Shown here one piece after another: positions 30,240 to 38,073 of a DNA stretch of 64,000 bases. The notes below the pieces were generated by a model. It was not told where the DNA came from, ran no database searches, and was given only the letters and a program-made list of their open reading frames with translations. The stretch is from Roseiarcus sp963787135 (lineage in GTDB: Bacteria > Pseudomonadota > Alphaproteobacteria > Rhizobiales > Beijerinckiaceae): contig CAWBBW010000026.1 of assembly GCA_963787135.1 (NCBI GenBank), positions 1-64,000 of the forward strand, written 5' to 3'. The position numbers and the translations under genes were made by a program. The first letter of the stretch is position 1. Every line of letters starts with the position of its first letter.

Positions 30240-30806
30240 TTAGAGGCTTTCGACGATCAGGTTGGCGTTGGTGTAGACGCAGATGTCGGCTGCGATCCGC
30301 ATCGAGCGGCGCACGATCTCCTCCGCCTCGAGCGCCATCGGCATCAGCGCCAGGGCGGCGGCGAGCGCGAAATTGCCGCCCGATCCGATCGCCATCGCCG
30401 AGCCATGCTCGCTGACCTCGGGCTCGAGCACGTCGCCGACGCCCGAGATCGTGAATCCGGCGCTCTTGTCGGCGACCAGGAGCATCGCCTCGAGGCGGCG
30501 GAGATAGCGGTCGGTGCGCCAGTCCTTCGCCAGCTCGACGCAGGCGCGCGCGAGCTGGCCGGGATATTGTTCGAGCTTGGCCTCGAGCCGCTCGAACAGG
30601 GTGAAGGCGTCGGCGGTCGCGCCGGCAAAGCCCGCGATCACCTCGCCCTTCGCCAGACGCCGGACCTTGCGGGCGTTCGCCTTGACGACGGTCTGGCCCA
30701 TGCTGACCTGGCCGTCGCCGCCGATGACGACGCGGCCATCCTTGCGCACCATGAGGATGGTCGTGGCGTGCCAGCCCGGCGAGCGGGTCGAGGCGTCGTC
30801 TGGCAT
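30240..30806 (-). CDS. hslV: ATP-dependent protease subunit HslV
   Basis: 188-aa threonine peptidase of the HslVU protease. Thr15 in HATTILMVRKDG would become the mature N-terminal nucleophile after propeptide removal. GGDGQVSMGQTVVKANARKV is the family signature. The propeptide of 14 residues is longer than the single Met of the E. coli protein, as usual in alphaproteobacteria. A sigma-32-like promoter lies 31 nt upstream. It heads the hslVU operon. Confidence 0.95.
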   Translation of the reverse strand: MPDDASTRSPGWHATTILMVRKDGRVVIGGDGQVSMGQTVVKANARKVRRLAKGEVIAGFAGATADAFTLFERLEAKLEQYPGQLARACVELAKDWRTDRYLRRLEAMLLVADKSAGFTISGVGDVLEPEVSEHGSAMAIGSGGNFALAAALALMPMALEAEEIVRRSMRIAADICVYTNANLIVESL

Positions 30807-30836
30807 CGGCGGGGTCCTTCGAAAAGCGAACGCCGC

Positions 30837-30865
30837 ATGTATGGGCGAAGGGCGCCGCGCGCAAG
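30837..30865 (-). promoter_or_regulatory. Sigma-32-type promoter of hslVU
   Basis: On the minus strand: CTTGCGC (30865-30859), 13-bp spacer, CCCATACAT (30845-30837). This matches the heat-shock consensus CTTGAAA-N13-CCCCATNT in spacing and most of both boxes. rpoH is in the same window. Read by eye. Confidence 0.55.
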
Positions 30866-30897
30866 TGCGTGGGGAGCGGCGACGGTCCCGCCGTCGG

Positions 30898-31899
30898 TCA
30901 GAGCAGGAATTCGACCAGAGTTTGCGGCGCTGGCGGTAGCGGCGTGGCGACGATTCCGCGGAACCCGGCCTGCCGGCCCATCGCGTCGAGTTCCGCCAAT
31001 GTGTAGGCGTCGCCATTCGGCGTCGAAAACAGCATGACGAGCGCAAACGCCGCGGGCCGCGGAGGAGAAATTCGATCAGGGTTCGGCACGAACTCGACAG
31101 CGAACGCCCGGCCTGCGGGCGCAAGGGCTCGCCGGACCTTCGCCAGCAGCGACGCGCAAGCTCCAGGGTCGAAGTGGTGGAGAAAATTGGGCAGCAATAT
31201 CAGATCGTATCCATCGCCCCAATCAACGTCGAAAGCGCTGCCCGCGATTTCCTGGAAACGGTCGGCGACGCCGAACTTTTCAGCGTTCGCACGCGCGACC
31301 TCGAGAACGCCGGCCCAATCCAGCGCCGTGACCCGCGCTCCCGGCGCCGCGAGCGCGACAGAAACGCCATACATTCCGTGACCCGCGGCGACATCCAGCA
31401 CTTTCTCCGGCGTCGTCAGCCCTGCGACAGCGTGGGCCGCAACCGCGCGAGCCGTCGGGGTTGCCGAGGCGGCCATCCCGCGGGCGAACTTGATCCAAAT
31501 GGGATTGTCGGGTCCGATGTTGCCGAGACCGAGCGATTCGCCGGAGCGCACCGCTCTCGCGGGATCGGCGAAGACCATGGCGAGAAACTCGGGCGCGGCG
31601 AGGAAGTCTTTGGCCGCGCCCAAATAGGCGGGGGAGCGCTCGTCCAGAAAGGTCGCCGAAGACGGCGTCAAAGCATAGACGCCTTCGGCCTTGGTCAGGA
31701 AACCATGGATCGTGAGATAGTCGGCGAGGATGCGGGCGCCTCGCTCGGCCGCCCCGACCTTCGCCGCCAGCGCCGCCGGAGTGTCCGCGCCTTCTGCGAT
31801 TGCGGTGAACAGCCCGAGATCGATGGCGGCCATCATCGCCGCGGTCTTATGATATGAGGTCGCCGCTTCGAAGAAGAGTTCAGGCGTCGAATCCTGCAT
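30898..31899 (-). CDS. SAM-dependent methyltransferase with dimerisation domain
   Basis: 333-aa protein of the O-methyltransferase type. An N-terminal winged-helix dimerisation domain (about 1-100, ATSYHKTAAMMAAIDLGLF) is followed by a Rossmann methyltransferase with motif I VLDVAAGHGMYGVSVALA and LLPNFLHHFDP. Acceptor unknown; the family methylates hydroxyls of small aromatic or polyketide molecules. The Met at 31899 was chosen over 31947 because the family similarity begins there. No biosynthetic neighbours give a substrate. Confidence 0.8.
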   Translation of the reverse strand: MQDSTPELFFEAATSYHKTAAMMAAIDLGLFTAIAEGADTPAALAAKVGAAERGARILADYLTIHGFLTKAEGVYALTPSSATFLDERSPAYLGAAKDFLAAPEFLAMVFADPARAVRSGESLGLGNIGPDNPIWIKFARGMAASATPTARAVAAHAVAGLTTPEKVLDVAAGHGMYGVSVALAAPGARVTALDWAGVLEVARANAEKFGVADRFQEIAGSAFDVDWGDGYDLILLPNFLHHFDPGACASLLAKVRRALAPAGRAFAVEFVPNPDRISPPRPAAFALVMLFSTPNGDAYTLAELDAMGRQAGFRGIVATPLPPAPQTLVEFLL

Positions 31900-32119
31900 C
31901 GCAACCCCGCCGCCGCCAGACTCAGCCCGCTCATCGAGATTTCGCAAAAGCCTTAGGCTCTGGCGGGGATTTTGTCACGCCGGCGGGCGATGCATGTTTT
32001 GCGGCGTCAAACAGCGATCTATATGAGCAGGGGGGCCTTACGGAGAAAACGCGAGCGCCGCGCGGCGCCTGTAGTGAGTTCGCCGCCCCAGGCGATACGC
32101 TGTCACGAGGAGTTGGAAA

Positions 32120-32455
32120 TTGTTCAAGAACCCCTTTTCCCAGTCCGCTGACCCGGACACGATCGAATTCGAGGCCTTCGCTGAAGCCGTCGACGCCGGC
32201 GAGGTCGCGGTCGTCGATGTCCGCGAGCCGCACGAATTCGCCGCGGGGCACATTCCGGTGGCGGTGAACCTGCCGCTCTCGCGCTTCGATCCGCGGGAAC
32301 TGCCTTCCGGCAAGCCGCTCGTCCTCATCTGCCAGGCGGGCGGCCGCTCCCGCAACGCGCTGAACCGGACGCGCGCGAACGGCGTTGCGGACGTCCGGCA
32401 TTACGCCGGCGGCATGAACGGCTGGCGAATGCGCGGCGGCGACGTGACGGTCTGA
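32120..32455 (+). CDS. Single-domain rhodanese-like sulfurtransferase
   Basis: 111-aa rhodanese fold with VVDVREPHEFAAGHIPVAVN at the N-terminal side and the active-site loop LICQAGGRSRNAL holding the catalytic Cys. It would move sulfane sulfur between thiols. The start is TTG at 32120, with GAGGAG at 32107-32112 seven nt away. It is far from the sqr operon at the left end, so a joint role is possible but not shown. Confidence 0.85.
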   Translation: MFKNPFSQSADPDTIEFEAFAEAVDAGEVAVVDVREPHEFAAGHIPVAVNLPLSRFDPRELPSGKPLVLICQAGGRSRNALNRTRANGVADVRHYAGGMNGWRMRGGDVTV

Positions 32456-32553
32456 AACATGGCCGCCGTTACTACCCAGGCCTGTTCCTGGTCGAGGAAG
32501 CCGAGTGGCAGCGCCAGCGAAAGTTGCTTGCTCCAACCTTCACCCATCCAGCA

Positions 32554-33186
32554 TCAACGTTCTGGCGCCGCATTTCCACGCCGCGGCAGGAGCACCAAGT
32601 CGGCCGCTTCCTCGGCGTCTTTGAGGAGCGTCTCGCGCGTGGCGCCAATCTGTGCGCGCATGGTCAGTCCACGAGCAAAGTCGATGACCTGACGGGCGCG
32701 CACGGCTACCGGAAAGTCAGACGGGATTTCTCCAGCGGTGATCCCGTCCCGGAAACGACCTTCCACCAGCGCCATGGCGGCAGCGGCAGCATTCTGCAGG
32801 AATTCCCGGACCTCAGCGTCGTCCACAAGCGGCGCGACGCACCCGAGAAGACACCCCCGAGCGGATCCTTTCTCGGTCGCACTTTCTACGGCGTGCCTCA
32901 GGAAGGCGGCGAGCGAGTCGCGAAGCGTCTGCGGCGACAGTAGCGCCTTCCCGGCGAGAGCGCCTTTCTTCTCCGCATAATCCTTGAGGACGCGCAAGAA
33001 CAACGTCCGCTTGTCCCCAAAGACGGAATACAGGCTCGGCCGTCCCACACCCATCCCGGCGACGAGATTGTCGATCGTCACGCCGTCGTAGCCTTTCGAC
33101 CAGTACACTTGGGTGGCCTTCTCCAGCGCCTCCGCCTCGTCGAAGCTGCGCGGCCGCCCACGCGGCCTAGGAGCATTCTGAACCAT
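32554..33186 (-). CDS. TetR-family transcriptional repressor
   Basis: 210-aa regulator. The N-terminal helix-turn-helix reads GVTIDNLVAGMGVGRPSLYS within a FDEAEALEKATQVYWSKGYD context. The C-terminal ligand domain has two Cys (ARGCLLGCVAPL). It is transcribed away from a short-chain dehydrogenase. A palindromic site, AGTT-AAA-AACT, sits 3 nt before its start codon and recurs at the next dehydrogenase promoter. It probably represses itself and both dehydrogenases; the inducer may be an aldehyde, quinone or similar electrophile. Confidence 0.88.
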   Translation of the reverse strand: MVQNAPRPRGRPRSFDEAEALEKATQVYWSKGYDGVTIDNLVAGMGVGRPSLYSVFGDKRTLFLRVLKDYAEKKGALAGKALLSPQTLRDSLAAFLRHAVESATEKGSARGCLLGCVAPLVDDAEVREFLQNAAAAAMALVEGRFRDGITAGEIPSDFPVAVRARQVIDFARGLTMRAQIGATRETLLKDAEEAADLVLLPRRGNAAPER

Positions 33187-33188
33187 TC

Positions 33189-33249
33189 AGTTAAAAACTC
33201 CTTGCAATGCATCTTTTATCCCCCTTATGATACCAAACAGTTGGAAATT
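33189..33249 (+). promoter_or_regulatory. Promoter with two TetR-type operators (dehydrogenase 1)
   Basis: Site 1 AGTT-AAA-AACT (33189-33199) and site 2 AGTT-GGA-AATT (33239-33249) flank a promoter TTGCAA-N17-TTATGA. The CTCCTT between site 1 and the -35 box is the complement of the tetR ribosome-binding site. The layout repeats at 34392-34451. Confidence 0.6.
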
Positions 33250-33314
33250 AGCAAGCCGGCCCTGGCCTCGCGGGGCCTCACGACTCGACCTTCCCCTTCA
33301 CCACGGAGCCGCCC

Positions 33315-34289
33315 ATGGAACATTCGATCGCACTGGTCACTGGCGCCACCTCCGGGCTCGGTTATGCAGCAGCCCGCTCTCTTGCCGAAGAGGGCTGGCG
33401 CGAGATCATCATCACCGGACGCAGCCTGGCTCGGGCCAAGGAAGCGGCCGCTCAACTCGCAGCGGAAACCAAAAGACAGGTCTTCACGCCGCTGGAGCTG
33501 GAGTTGGACACGCCGGCCAGCGTCCAGTCCGCGCTCGCCGAGCTGGACAAACAAGGTCGGGCGGTCGATTTCCTGCTGCTCAATGCCGGAATGGTCCCAG
33601 GCAAGAAGCGCGTGATCACTGCGGCGGGCATAGAGGCTTCTCAGGCCCCGCTGATCGGCCATCATCAACTGACTGTCGGGTTGCTTCGCACCAACCTTCT
33701 TAGCCCCAACGCGCGGATTGTTATCGCCGGCGCGGAGCCTGCCCGCGGGGGCGTACCCATGTTCAAGTACACCGACGTGCCAGCCTTCGCGGCCAAATAC
33801 TACCGGGGCGACCAAACCGCGGCTGTTGAAGCCCTGCTGCGCAACGGGCCGAACGTGAAGTACGTGCCCAACAATGCGTATGCTGACGCGAAGCTCATCA
33901 TCGCTTGGTGGACCGCGGCGCTGGCCCGCCGGCTGCCCTCCGGCATGGCCGTATACGCCGTATCGCCCGGTGGGGCGACCGACACCAAGGTGGTGCGAAA
34001 CGCTGGCTGGGCGTTGAAGTATCTGTTTATCCCAATCGTGAACCTCATTCCCGGCATGAATCAGACGCCGGAGACCGCGGCCCGTCGGTACCTCCAGGCG
34101 TCGGAGTTCGGAACCGACGTCTCAGGGCAATTCTTCGCCTCGGCTCAAGGGAAGTTCTCAGGCCCAATTGAGGCGCAGCGCCACCCACACCTCCACGATC
34201 GCGCCAGCCAGGAAGCCGCGTGGCAGGCCGTCGTCAAAGTCTCTGGCGTCGACTTGTCTTACCCAGCATCCCTGAGTGCGGTGTCCTGA
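33315..34289 (+). CDS. Short-chain dehydrogenase/reductase 1
   Basis: 324-aa SDR with the cofactor motif TGATSGLGYAAARSLAEEGW, the structural LLLNAGM and the YxxxK pair (NAYADAKLIIAWW). The strand that normally carries the catalytic Ser reads RIVIAGAEPARGG, so the Ser seems replaced. It is longer than the classical 250 aa, with an insertion before the active-site Tyr and an extra C-terminal arm. It is divergent from tetR with two predicted operators upstream. Activity may be unusual or lost. Confidence 0.8.
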   Translation: MEHSIALVTGATSGLGYAAARSLAEEGWREIIITGRSLARAKEAAAQLAAETKRQVFTPLELELDTPASVQSALAELDKQGRAVDFLLLNAGMVPGKKRVITAAGIEASQAPLIGHHQLTVGLLRTNLLSPNARIVIAGAEPARGGVPMFKYTDVPAFAAKYYRGDQTAAVEALLRNGPNVKYVPNNAYADAKLIIAWWTAALARRLPSGMAVYAVSPGGATDTKVVRNAGWALKYLFIPIVNLIPGMNQTPETAARRYLQASEFGTDVSGQFFASAQGKFSGPIEAQRHPHLHDRASQEAAWQAVVKVSGVDLSYPASLSAVS

Positions 34290-34391
34290 AGGAGCGCCGG
34301 CCGAGGCGAAATGGTCGCGGTGACCAGAATCAGCATGTGATTGCGGAGCTACGTGCTCGTCCACGCGGTCCTACGGTATTTTGAAATAACT

Positions 34392-34451
34392 AGTTCAAAA
34401 CTCCTTGACCGCAGCCTCCGCGCTGATTATCGTACAAAACAGTTCAAAATT
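34392..34451 (+). promoter_or_regulatory. Promoter with two TetR-type operators (dehydrogenase 2)
   Basis: Site 3 AGTT-CAA-AACT (34392-34402) and site 4 AGTT-CAA-AATT (34441-34451) flank TTGACC-N17-TATCGT. Sequence and spacing (49 bp between sites) parallel the tetR intergenic region, including CTCCTTG after the first site and TTAGCAA after the second. This suggests the control region was copied. Confidence 0.6.
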
Positions 34452-34486
34452 AGCAAAGCAACCCTAACCTCGCGAGGAGAATACGC

Positions 34487-35233
34487 ATGGAACGGTACCA
34501 AGGTAAAAAGGTGGTGATCATCGGCGCCACGAGCGGCATGGGACTCGCGACGGCGAAGATGCTCCTCGATGGGGGCGCGCGCGTTCTGGTGACGGGTCGC
34601 TCGAAGGCTGGCGTGGAATCGGCGCAGAAAGAGCTCGGGAACAGCGGCGTCGTGGTTGCGAGCGACGCGCGGTCGCTGACGGAAATCGACGCCCTCGCCT
34701 CTCGGGTGAAGGCCGAGTTCGACACCTTCGACCTGCTCTTCGTCAACGCCGGGTTCGCCGTCTTCGCGCCACTCGAGAACACGACCGAGGCCATCTACGA
34801 CGAGATGTTCAATCTAAACGCCAAGGGACCGTTTTTTGCGGTCCAGAAGCTCGCGCCGCTGATAAACCGGGGAGGCGCTGTTGTCCTCACGACCTCCGTC
34901 GCAAACGTCAAGGGAATGCCGGGCGTGGCCGCATACGGAGCCGCCAAGGCTGCGCTGCGATCATTCGCTCGGGTGCTCGCCGCCGAGCTGCTTCCTCGGG
35001 AGATTCGCGTCAATGCGGTGACGCCCGGTCCCATCGACACGCCGATCCTCAACAAAGCCTTTCCCGAGAAAGACGCGGCTGCCGAGGTCGCCAGGCAGAT
35101 GCGCGAAGCCAATCCGATGAAGCGCTTCGGGACGCCGGAGGAAATCGCGAAGGCCGCTCTCTTCCTCGCGTTCGAGGCGACCTTCACGACCGGCGCCGAA
35201 CTGCCGGTCGACGGGGGTTGGTCGCAACTCTGA
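34487..35233 (+). CDS. Short-chain dehydrogenase/reductase 2
   Basis: 248-aa classical SDR: GATSGMGLATAKMLLDGGAR for NAD(P) binding, FVNAGF, the catalytic Ser in LTTSVANVKG, and YGAAKAAL with the Tyr-Lys pair. GAGGAG precedes the ATG. Its upstream region copies the operator/promoter layout of dehydrogenase 1, so it is probably under the same TetR. Substrate unknown; no family-specific motif was found. Confidence 0.88.
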   Translation: MERYQGKKVVIIGATSGMGLATAKMLLDGGARVLVTGRSKAGVESAQKELGNSGVVVASDARSLTEIDALASRVKAEFDTFDLLFVNAGFAVFAPLENTTEAIYDEMFNLNAKGPFFAVQKLAPLINRGGAVVLTTSVANVKGMPGVAAYGAAKAALRSFARVLAAELLPREIRVNAVTPGPIDTPILNKAFPEKDAAAEVARQMREANPMKRFGTPEEIAKAALFLAFEATFTTGAELPVDGGWSQL

Positions 35234-35312
35234 AGGCAGTACGCGGCTTCGTCCAGGTGACGGCCCAATTCTACAAGCGGTCACCGCCATGCGCGTAAAA
35301 GAGCAGGTTCCG

Positions 35313-35543
35313 ATGACAGACACAGCGCACCATCTTGTCCCAGAGCAGGGGAAACTTCGTCGCGTGCTCGCGGCCGTCTTCGCCCGGTTGCAAGCGATGG
35401 AATACACCAGCTTTGACTACACTCTGGATCGCATCGAACGCTTGGAACGGGAGGTGGGACAACTAAAGGAGGAACTGCGCCACAGCCGCGATACGGGGCC
35501 CGTCGATGCTCACAACGGTAGCGCCGCTGGGCTCGAACATTGA
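35313..35543 (+). CDS. Small coiled-coil protein of unknown function
   Basis: 76-aa protein with a predicted heptad region (DRIERLEREVGQLKEELRHS) in its second half and no cysteines. GAGCAGG lies just before the ATG at 35313; an upstream Met at 35289 is possible. It sits between two dehydrogenase genes on the same strand, so it may be in their transcript. I do not recognise a family. Confidence 0.55.
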   Translation: MTDTAHHLVPEQGKLRRVLAAVFARLQAMEYTSFDYTLDRIERLEREVGQLKEELRHSRDTGPVDAHNGSAAGLEH

Positions 35544-35670
35544 CGGCGCCGTAAGTCATCCGTTGCGTAACCACCTGATACGGCGTGGGATTTGGTTGCT
35601 TACGCCAATCCATCTCTGCGCACCGCGCCAGCAACACTCGCCGTCATGCGCCAACCGATGAAGGGAACAA

Positions 35671-36417
35671 ATGTCTTTATTGAAACACAAGATCGCCGTC
35701 GTCACGGGAGGCAGCAGCGGCATCGGCCTCGCGACCGCCAAGAGATTCGTTGAAGAGGGCGCCTACGTGTTCATCGCCGGTCGCCGCCAGGACGAACTCG
35801 ACAAGGCCGTCGCGGAGATGGGCAAGAACGTCACCGGCGTGAAGACCGACATCTCAAAGCTAGAGGACCTACACCGTCTCTACGAGATCGTTGCGAAGAT
35901 GGGCAAGATCGACGTGATTTTTGCAGGCGCAGGCTTCGTTGAAAAGGCAATGACCCCCGCAGTGACGCCCGAGCATTTCGACAAGACATTCAACACCAAT
36001 GCCCGCGGTACTTATTTTACCGTCCAAAAGGCGCTGCCCTACTTGAATGATGGGGCTGCCATTATCCTCGTGGCGTCCGCCGGGAAGAACAAAGGCTTTC
36101 CGGGCCGCAGCACCTACAGCGCCACTAAGGCAGCGCTCCGGTCGTTCGCACGGACGTGGACCAGCGAACTCAAGGATCGGAAGATCAGGACAAACGTGCT
36201 GAGCCCTGGCGCGGTCGATACGCCGATGTTCGACGAGCAGTTCCCGTCCAAGGACGGCGCCGCCGAAGCCCGGAAGCAGATCATGGCGATGACGCCTCTG
36301 GCGCGCCTCGCGCGTCCCGAGGAGATCGCTTCCGCAGCTCTATTCCTCGCCTCGGACCAGAGCAGCTACATCGCCGGCATCGACCTGCCGGTCGACGGCG
36401 GCCTGACGGCTGTCTAG
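35671..36417 (+). CDS. Short-chain dehydrogenase/reductase 3
   Basis: 248-aa classical SDR with TGGSSGIGLATAKRFVEEGA, the catalytic Ser in ILVASAGKNKG and YSATKAAL. AAGGGA precedes the ATG. It resembles dehydrogenase 2 along its length, pointing to a local duplication. Unlike the other two it has no AGTTnnnAAYT sites upstream, so its control may differ or it may be read from the upstream promoter. Confidence 0.88.
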   Translation: MSLLKHKIAVVTGGSSGIGLATAKRFVEEGAYVFIAGRRQDELDKAVAEMGKNVTGVKTDISKLEDLHRLYEIVAKMGKIDVIFAGAGFVEKAMTPAVTPEHFDKTFNTNARGTYFTVQKALPYLNDGAAIILVASAGKNKGFPGRSTYSATKAALRSFARTWTSELKDRKIRTNVLSPGAVDTPMFDEQFPSKDGAAEARKQIMAMTPLARLARPEEIASAALFLASDQSSYIAGIDLPVDGGLTAV

Positions 36418-36771
36418 TTAGGTCGTGAGTAATTACTTGTCGCCGAGGTATCGCCCCTGACTCATGCGTAGACCGCATAACACACACGCTCTTGAGCAAT
36501 TGTTTTCGCCCTGTTTTCGCCCGCCTGTTGCCGTCCTGATGAGGACGAATTAGGCCCTGTTACCGTCCTGTTATTTTCCCGTTATTTTCGCTCTCGCGTC
36601 GAGTGAGGAAGCTTTCTGAACAGATTGAAAAGGAAGGTCTTTTGCCAGCTAGGCTGAGGCCAGAATCCGGCTATGGCCAGCGTTTTCTCCCTGTTAGCAG
36701 GCTGAAAATGTCGCCGCGTTAAGTCTCGACCCATGCGCCGGCCGCAGACCAAACGCGTTCTCCGGCGCGAA
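36418..36771. repeat. Non-coding stretch with AACAGGG-type dispersed repeats
   Basis: No gene is supported. On the minus strand several AATAACGGGAA / AATAACAGGA / GGTAACAGGG units occur near 36,550-36,600. TTTTCAGCCTGCTAACAGGG (complement of about 36,685-36,705) matches the + strand spacer near 15,664. Similar AACAGGGAA arrays are scattered in Hyphomicrobiales genomes and produce spurious frames. Confidence 0.6.
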
Positions 36772-38073
36772 TCAAAACTTGGCCGGTTGGCCCTCGACAT
36801 AGGTCTGGCGCACGGCGCGGTCGTCGCCCATCGTGATCAGGGCGAAAAGTTCGGCGTCGAGGTCGCCCTTCGCCGTCTCCATGCGATGCGCCATCGCCGG
36901 CGTCGCCCGCGAATCGAGCACGACGAGATCGGCTTCCTTTCCGGCCTCGATCGAGCCGATCCGGTCGTCGAGGCTGAGCGCCCGGGCGTTGCCGAGGGTC
37001 ATTTGGTAGAAGGCCTCGGCCGCCGGCCAGGACTGGCGATTGATCTGCAGCACCTTGTAGCCTTCGGCGGCCGTCCTCAGCATCGAATAGCTCGTGCCGC
37101 CGCCGACGTCGGTCGCAAGCGCGACCCTGACGCCTGTCCGGACGAGGCGAGCCTGATCGAACAGGCCCGATCCCAGAAACAGGTTCGACGTCGGACAGAA
37201 GGCCGCGACCGACCGGGTCGCCGCCATCGCGGTCACTTCCGCCTCCTTCAGATGAATGCAGTGGCCGAACACCGAGCGCGGCCCAAGCAGCCCCGCGCGA
37301 TCATAGACGTCGAGGTAGCTTCGCGCCGCCGGAAAGAGCCTCGCCACGAGCTCGATCTCGGCGTGGTTCTCGTCGAGATGGGTCTGGACGTAGGCTGCCG
37401 GAAACTCGCGCGCCAGGGCGCCGGCGGCCTCGAGCTGCGCCTGGGTCGAGGTCACGGCGAAGCGCGGCGTGACCGCATAGTCGAGCCGCTTGCGTCCGCC
37501 CCAGCGCTCGATCAGCGCCTTGCTTTCATCGTAGCCGCGCTGGGCGGTGTCTCTCAGCGCCTCGGGCGCGTCGCGGTCCATCATCGTCTTGCCGGCGATC
37601 ATGCGCGCGCCCCGGCGCTCGGAGGCGGCGAAAAACGCATCGACCGACTGCGGATGGACCGTGCAATAGACCATCGCCGTCGTCGTGCCGCAGCGGATGA
37701 GCTCGTCGAGAAAGAATTCCGCGATCCTCGCGCAATGGCCGGGATCGGCGAATTTCTGTTCCTCGACGAACGTGTAGTTGTGCAGCCAGTCGAGAAGCTG
37801 CGCGCCATAGGATCCGATGACCTGGGTTTGCGGATAATGGATGTGGGCGTCGATGAACCCGGGCGCGACGAGCAAGCCCGAATGATCGTCGATAGTCGCG
37901 CCTTTGGGAGCGCCCGCGAGAATGTCGCGCGCTTCGCCGACCGCTTCGATCAGCCCGTCCCGGACGAGGACGGCGCCGTCGTCGAGATAATGGCGCCCGG
38001 ACAAGCCGGCTGTCGCCGGGTCGTCGGTGAACGAAACAATCCGGCCGCGGATGACCCGTGAGTTCGCACTCAC
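36772..38073 (-). CDS. guaD: Guanine deaminase
   Basis: 433-aa amidohydrolase that converts guanine to xanthine. Metal ligands are visible in PGFIDAHIHYPQT, THLDENHAEIE, FGHCIHLK and LATDVGGGTS. The IHYPQ and HLDEN contexts separate it from cytosine and AdoHcy deaminases. The GTG start (38073) overlaps the stop of the puuE-uraD gene (GTGA), so the two are co-translated in purine breakdown. Confidence 0.93.
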   Translation of the reverse strand: MSANSRVIRGRIVSFTDDPATAGLSGRHYLDDGAVLVRDGLIEAVGEARDILAGAPKGATIDDHSGLLVAPGFIDAHIHYPQTQVIGSYGAQLLDWLHNYTFVEEQKFADPGHCARIAEFFLDELIRCGTTTAMVYCTVHPQSVDAFFAASERRGARMIAGKTMMDRDAPEALRDTAQRGYDESKALIERWGGRKRLDYAVTPRFAVTSTQAQLEAAGALAREFPAAYVQTHLDENHAEIELVARLFPAARSYLDVYDRAGLLGPRSVFGHCIHLKEAEVTAMAATRSVAAFCPTSNLFLGSGLFDQARLVRTGVRVALATDVGGGTSYSMLRTAAEGYKVLQINRQSWPAAEAFYQMTLGNARALSLDDRIGSIEAGKEADLVVLDSRATPAMAHRMETAKGDLDAELFALITMGDDRAVRQTYVEGQPAKF

